Origin: Thozetella sp. PMI_491
Lineage: Eukaryota > Ascomycota > Sordariomycetes > Chaetosphaeriales > Chaetosphaeriaceae
Assembly (NCBI GenBank): GCA_021432635.1
Contig: MU270024.1
Span: forward strand, 62,001 to 126,000
Length of the DNA: 64,000 nt
Direction of reading: 5' to 3'
Position 1 is the stretch's first letter; the number at the start of each line of letters is the position of its first letter. The position numbers were made by a program, and so were the translations under genes. Shown piece by piece: positions 59,253 to 64,000 of this stretch. The notes under the pieces are model-generated. The model was not told the origin of the DNA. It did no database searches and worked only from the letters and a program-made list of their open reading frames with translations.

Positions 59253-59992
59253 CTTGACCAGATTGTATCGAGGAAGCTGAGTCTTGGTAGGATCGGGGCA
59301 CTCTACATAACAGACGAGAAAGGTCTAAATCGTGGTCCTAGATTAACAGGATTCCTACCCCATAAGATACCACACGACCATTAAGGGCTGCTGAGTAGCT
59401 GGACTCGGAGCGTAAATATCACGCGCCCTCTAATCACCAGGTCATCCGAATCGAGCTGTGGGGTTATAAAGCCCGCATTCATTAATCTGCCTCAGAACAG
59501 CCTATTTGTAAGGTGGGGATGGATGCAGTTGGCGCAAGTTGTAAATTACGTGCCTTATTGGTGTTCGAAATGGCAATAATCAATAATTGATTGTAAGCGA
59601 GCCACTCAATGAATAGAAGGCCGCCCGGCACCTAGTTTCGGCGTCTCACTGGAGGTTTGTGTGGAGTCCTGACTCCGAAGTCTTAAAAAAAGAGCAAATC
59701 CTTGGCTTCCTCGTCGGTATACAAGAGTCAACTTCTTAACCCGCAAACGCTAGGTTTCAAGTTTATCCATCTGGGGGGCAGAAAATTTAAAGGCAAAACG
59801 GTTATAAAACAACTAAAAATACATTAAACTTCGACTCCAACCCCAGCATCAACACCAATACAAACACCTATAATCATAACCACCTCCTGAGCCGTCCTAC
59901 CCCCTCGGGGTAGGAATTCTCGCCCCTTCTCAGCCGCTTTCTAGTTTTAACCCCATATTTAATCAGCAGTGACCACCTACAATTGTACTATG
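59253..59992. other. intergenic, nothing recognised
   Basis: The first part holds the LPMO promoter; no other signal was seen. Confidence 0.4.
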
Positions 59993-62441
59993 CTAACCTT
60001 CTTTTTTCCCCTTTATTTTCTTTCCCTTTTTCCGCCTTTTTGGAGGTTCGGTCGGCTGAACTCTATCTATACTCTTCAAGAGCTCTACAATAGGGGAATG
60101 AGTGTTCTTACTTGCCCATGCAAGTGGCGTCAAGCCATGTTCATCTTTCGAGTTTATGTTAACTTGACCTGTACCAAGGAAGAGTTGCACAACGACCTCG
60201 TGTCCTCTTGCCGCTCCCCAAGAAAGTGGTGTCTGGCCGAAGTTGTCTTGTAAGTCGACTTTAACTTTGCCAGTATCCACGAGCCGCTTGACAATACTTG
60301 TATGGCCATTGGCGGCCGCCCAAGAGAGCGGCGTCCGTCTAAGCACATCTCTCGAATCCAAGTCGACTATTCTCGTTCCCGGTAAGAATTCGACAACACT
60401 CTCTTGTCCGTTACCAGACGCCCACGAGAGTGGTGTGCGATCGTAATCGTCTCTTGCATCAAGATCAACCACGTCACCCAAAGGACCAAAATGTTGTTCC
60501 GCAGAGGAAAGACGAAGCCTCTCTCCCTTGCCAATTTTAAGCCTACGAAACATTGCCTGCAATAATCCGGCTAAGCCATACTTCGCCAAAATATGCAAAA
60601 AGCTCAGCCCGCTCTCCCGCGTGTTGCTAAATGTTGAATCCCACGGGTCTAACGACTTCTCCAGAAGATGGTGCCGATCGTACAAGTCGTCCAGTAGAAC
60701 TTTTTGGAATGTCTCCATTGTCTCGATGTGCTTTGCATGCGCCATCCATTTAGTCGCGGCATAAGCGAGAAAGGGAAAGTCGTCCTCAGGAATGTAGGGC
60801 TTGTGACGATTTGACCAAGTAATCTCTACCATGGTTAAGTAGCTGATGCAGATCCGAGAGAGGCGACTGTGTGCTCTTGCTGCAGCCACGTCCTCCGTAC
60901 CTCCTTCAACATCCAAAAGGAACAGACCCCCATCAATGAAGTATTCCTCGACTGACTCGTGGATGAACTGGACACTTCAACGGCTGTATGAAGTAGGAAC
61001 TTCCACAAGACCGCAGCTTAGCGTCTTGATCCTCCGTTCCATCGAATTCCCATCGTCAGTATAATCTTCTGTGCTTTTGTATTGTTCCAGCGACCGATCT
61101 GGGCCGTCAGGATCGATGGCCATAGCCCATATCAGCTCTTCTGTCGATAGTGGCCTCTGCGCAAAGCAGACCCACTGTATCAGCTTGAGGGAGGTTTGTA
61201 TGTCTTTCATCTCTTTGACGAGTTGATAGTATAGCTCGTTTAGTTCTTGGGTTATGTTCTGCACAGCTCTTTCCACGTTCTTCAGTGTTTGCCCTTGACG
61301 TTCAAGGTCTTGGATTCGGTTAACGACAATACATGCCCATATGAATATTCTAGAAGCCCGAGCTGTAACAATCGGGACAAGTGCTGAGGCCCACTGAGGA
61401 CGGAGGGTGGAAAGTTGGGACTGTACGTAAGTTGCAATGTCGGGTTTGTTTCCTTCTTCGGCACAAATGGATTCGCCATAATCAACTTTCAAGACAGGAT
61501 AATGGCGACATGAAAAGCAGATGCTGAGTTTAGATGGAGCAACAGAGCGGGACTGGAAAGAAGATTCAAAAAGCTTGATCAGGGCGATAGCGTTTTGTCG
61601 CCCACATTCATCCAGTGCATCGATGAAGATTACAACCGTGGTAGCCTTCGTAATTGACGCAAGCGCCGCTGTAAATAGGCTTGCAACTGTCTTTCATTCC
61701 AATGCCAGTCTTTTCCTGGTGCGCCGATGGTCTCACACTTCCGTATGAATGTATTGGCCAAGTCTGGTAGCCTATCTGCGCTTGATCGACTATTTGTAGC
61801 TTTTTCAAGGAGCTGGTAAAGGAGTGACCGGAAGAGGCCAAGTGGCGTTTTCTGAAGTTCTGAGCCGCGGTTATGGAAGAAGGAGACCAATAGAGTCCTT
61901 TTGTCACACGCTGCTTGAGCTTTCTGTAGGGCATGTTTCAGCAAGGTGGATTTCCCTGAGCCAGGCTTTCCTCTAATCCAAAGCAGGCCGCGATTGGCCT
62001 CCCAGTGGCGGTAGACTGGGTGTTGAAGCAGCCATCGACATGTTCCTTCGGCTGCACGGACAATCTCATATGATCGATCGTCCATCTCATCAAATGCGAG
62101 TGACTTCAGGCAGTCTAGTATTGTCTGCTGCTTGTTTGAATATTTATCTGAAGAGTTATGCAAAGTTTTAGTATATGAATCGTATAGCTCCGTGTGCAGC
62201 TTCCTCTAACAGTATTGGTTGCGAATTACCTACACCGTTTGGCAAAAGCGCTAACTCGTTGCCTAGATTCTCCGGCGAGATGCTTGAGCTTCTCCTTCAC
62301 TATTACATACTCTTCCTGAGTCCTGCTGTCAGTCCCGCTGTCGAACTTGACAAGCCCGCTGTCGTTTGTATTAAAAGAGATGTTTTCTTCGTCAGCTGTC
62401 ACTGTGATCGCTGTACTTTTTGCGGACCTCTGTGTGACCAT
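59993..62441 (-). pseudogene. NACHT-ankyrin NLR, broken
   Basis: A short first exon (62441-62234, ending RQRVSAFAKRY after splicing over 62148-62233) leads to KQQTILDCLKSLAFDEMDDR and the P-loop GKPGSGKSTLLKHA. Walker B is VVIFIDALDECGRQN. A winged-helix region (ICFSCRHYPVLKV, QRPLSTEELIWAMAID) and the linker VQFIHESVEEYFID follow, then about four ankyrin repeats (RTPLSWASGNGQ, RTPLSWAAANGHTSIVKRLV, QTPLSWGAARGHEVVVQLFL, LTPLAWASKNTH) and a Lys-rich tail. Two breaks are seen: a one-base shift near 61673, and a TGA at 60977-60979 where the frame is otherwise continuous. Apart from these the domains are well kept, so the loss is recent or the locus still yields truncated products. Confidence 0.75.
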
Positions 62442-62516
62442 GAGTATAACATAGTGGCGATTGGGTTAGGCTTAGGCCTCTTTCTCACTCCTTTTGCCCT
62501 CTGCCCCCTCTCCCCT

Positions 62517-62554
<38 letters not shown>

Positions 62555-62555
62555 C
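62517..62555. repeat. (CA)n(TA)n microsatellite
   Basis: About seven CA units are followed by about eleven TA units. Confidence 0.9.
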
Positions 62556-63299
62556 GCTATAGTCACAGATAGAAGCATACAAATACTATAGCCACAGATA
62601 GAAGTATAGCAGCATAGCCCTTAAGCTAGGCCAATACATATATATACTCTTATATAAAACTAGGATGCTCTTCCCTATAATAAAGGGATGAGATCTATTT
62701 AACCCCCTCCCCTCCCCTCCTTCTCCCTCTTATTATATAGCTATATATTGAGCTGGGGGTAGTCAGTGGATTTTTCTTTTCGCCCAGCGTGGCCCTGGTA
62801 CGGGAGGAACTGCATGGTGGATCCAGACCCTGGTCTGACCAGGCCATGCCAGCTCGATTTGTATAAGTAGTTAAAGGATGCCGTCCTACCTCAGGGAGGA
62901 GGACCATCCCATCATCAATCAAGCGAGTCATCCATCAATCTATCCATTGCATCATCCAGATAGCAATCAACTTCATACACTCGTTTCCCTAGACAAGACC
63001 AACCACAAGACCACTCTGTGCGACCATTACGGGGCTTCGCCCCATTCCTACGTGTTCATCCTGCCCTGGTCAGAGCCCAGCACTCGTTGGATCTCGCATT
63101 GGCATGCCCTCTTCCACGTACCACTAGACTTACGCTGCTTCAACGGCCCTACCTACGAGCTGGATCGCAAGGTCGTGGTATTGGTTCCGCGCTGTGGCTA
63201 CTAGGCTACGGAGTGTATGGTGGTGGTGCTGTGTGTGGGTTGTTCCGCACGTGCTCTGCTTCCTGCTCCCCGTTCTCAATATTTCTAAAGCTAGAGGTA
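62556..63299. other. repeat-like region, no firm gene
   Basis: A 108-codon frame (62878-63204) lacks any family feature. The word GGTGGATCCAGACCCTGGTC (62816) recurs in altered form at 63971-63998, suggesting a dispersed repeat of unknown class. Confidence 0.35.
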
Positions 63300-63955
63300 T
63301 ATATAAAGAGGAAGCTTCCTTATCTAGGATATATAGATAGACTACTTATAGCTGGCGAACTACTATAAGAAGGAAGGAGGTCCCTATAGTTAATAAATTA
63401 TAAGGAGGAAGTTTACTTGTCTATGATATATAAATAAATTATCTATAGTTAGTAAACTATAAAAAGAAAGTTTACTTATTTAAGACGTATAAATGAATTA
63501 CTTACTAACTATATATTATAAAAGCTAAAAATATATAAAGAGGAAGTTTATTTGTCTAAGATATATAAATAAATTACTTATAACTAGTAAACTATAAAGA
63601 GAAAGTTTACTTATTTAAGATATATAAATAGATTATTTATAACTAATAAATTATAAGGAAAAAGTTTACTTATCTAAGATATATAAATAAATTACCTTTT
63701 AGCTATATATTATAAAAGTTAAAAGTATATAAGAAGGAAGTTTATTTGTTTAAAATATATAAATAAACTATTTATAACTAATAAGCTATAAGGAGAAAGT
63801 TTACTTATTTAAAATATATAAATAAATTATTTATAACTAATAATACATTATAAAAGCTAGAAATATATAAGGAGAAAGCTCATCTATGTAAAATATATAA
63901 ATAAACTATTTATAGCTAGTAAATTATAAAGAGGATATTTACTTATTATAAGTAA
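63300..63955. repeat. AT-rich tandem array, about 59-base monomer
   Basis: A unit containing AAGTTTACTTATTTAAGATA recurs at about 63409, 63469, 63547, 63606, 63664, 63738, 63797, 63877 and 63935. Spacing alternates between about 59 and 74-80 bases; the longer units carry an extra TATATTATAAAAGCTAAAAA-like segment. Copies differ mainly by transitions. Confidence 0.85.
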
Positions 63956-64000
63956 TAAATGTCGTAAGGTCTGGTGGATCGCAGCCAGGACCGGATCCTC

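Noticed and set aside
62878-63204. 108-codon frame near the window end
   Set aside because: Low-complexity start, no family match, flanked by repeats.

Overview
The window reads as nuclear DNA of a filamentous ascomycete (Pezizomycotina, probably Sordariomycetes; the class is an inference). The evidence is short introns of about 50-60 bases with GT..CTAAC/CTGAC..AG signals, two Zn2Cys6 regulators, fungal-type NLR (NACHT/ankyrin) genes, an AA9 lytic polysaccharide monooxygenase, RTA1 and GH55 families, and AT-saturated blocks and nonsense changes of the kind left by repeat-induced point mutation (RIP). No complete transposon, retroelement, rRNA, tRNA or CRISPR array was recognised. It is an accessory, subtelomere-like region: roughly fourteen genes that look whole sit among about nine decayed ones and long empty stretches.

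Layout. 1-2.2 kb: a small coiled-coil ORF and a decayed CAP/PR-1-like gene. 3.2-7.2 kb: a Zn2Cys6 regulator divergent from a secreted beta-lactamase-fold serine hydrolase. 9.2-14.8 kb: a compact terpenoid group, with a trichodiene-synthase-family terpene synthase divergent from a cytochrome P450, followed by a short-chain dehydrogenase. 15.4-20.7 kb: an ankyrin relic and a large NLR with about 15 ankyrin repeats and one frame shift. 22.6-25.9 kb: a cytochrome c peroxidase-like gene and a surface protein with one membrane segment. 28.7-31.8 kb: a truncated GH55-like gene. 32.7-37.9 kb: a berberine-bridge-like FAD oxidase, a second Zn2Cys6 regulator with a frame break after a 12-base tandem repeat, and an RTA1 membrane protein. 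39.1-40.5 kb: an intronless secreted BNR/sialidase-like protein. 41-49.2 kb: AT-rich and repeat-rich DNA with a decayed GIY-YIG-like gene and a decayed SDR. 49.7-50.3 kb: a peroxiredoxin-like protein. 52.6-53 kb: a CorA-like relic. 54.5-55.8 kb: a family-1 glycosyltransferase that lacks the usual catalytic His. 57 kb: a relic of an NLR hydrolase domain. 58.4-59.3 kb: an AA9 LPMO. 60-62.4 kb: a decayed NACHT-ankyrin NLR. 63.3-63.96 kb: an AT-rich tandem array.

The best functional hypothesis is a small uncharacterised sesquiterpenoid cluster (synthase, P450, SDR, perhaps with the neighbouring regulator and serine hydrolase). The second theme is a graveyard and nursery of NLR-type genes (three or four loci), consistent with birth-and-death evolution of fungal self/non-self recognition genes. 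A recurring oddity is that three introns are best explained by GC-AG rather than GT-AG splicing. All exon boundaries were worked out by eye and need transcript support.
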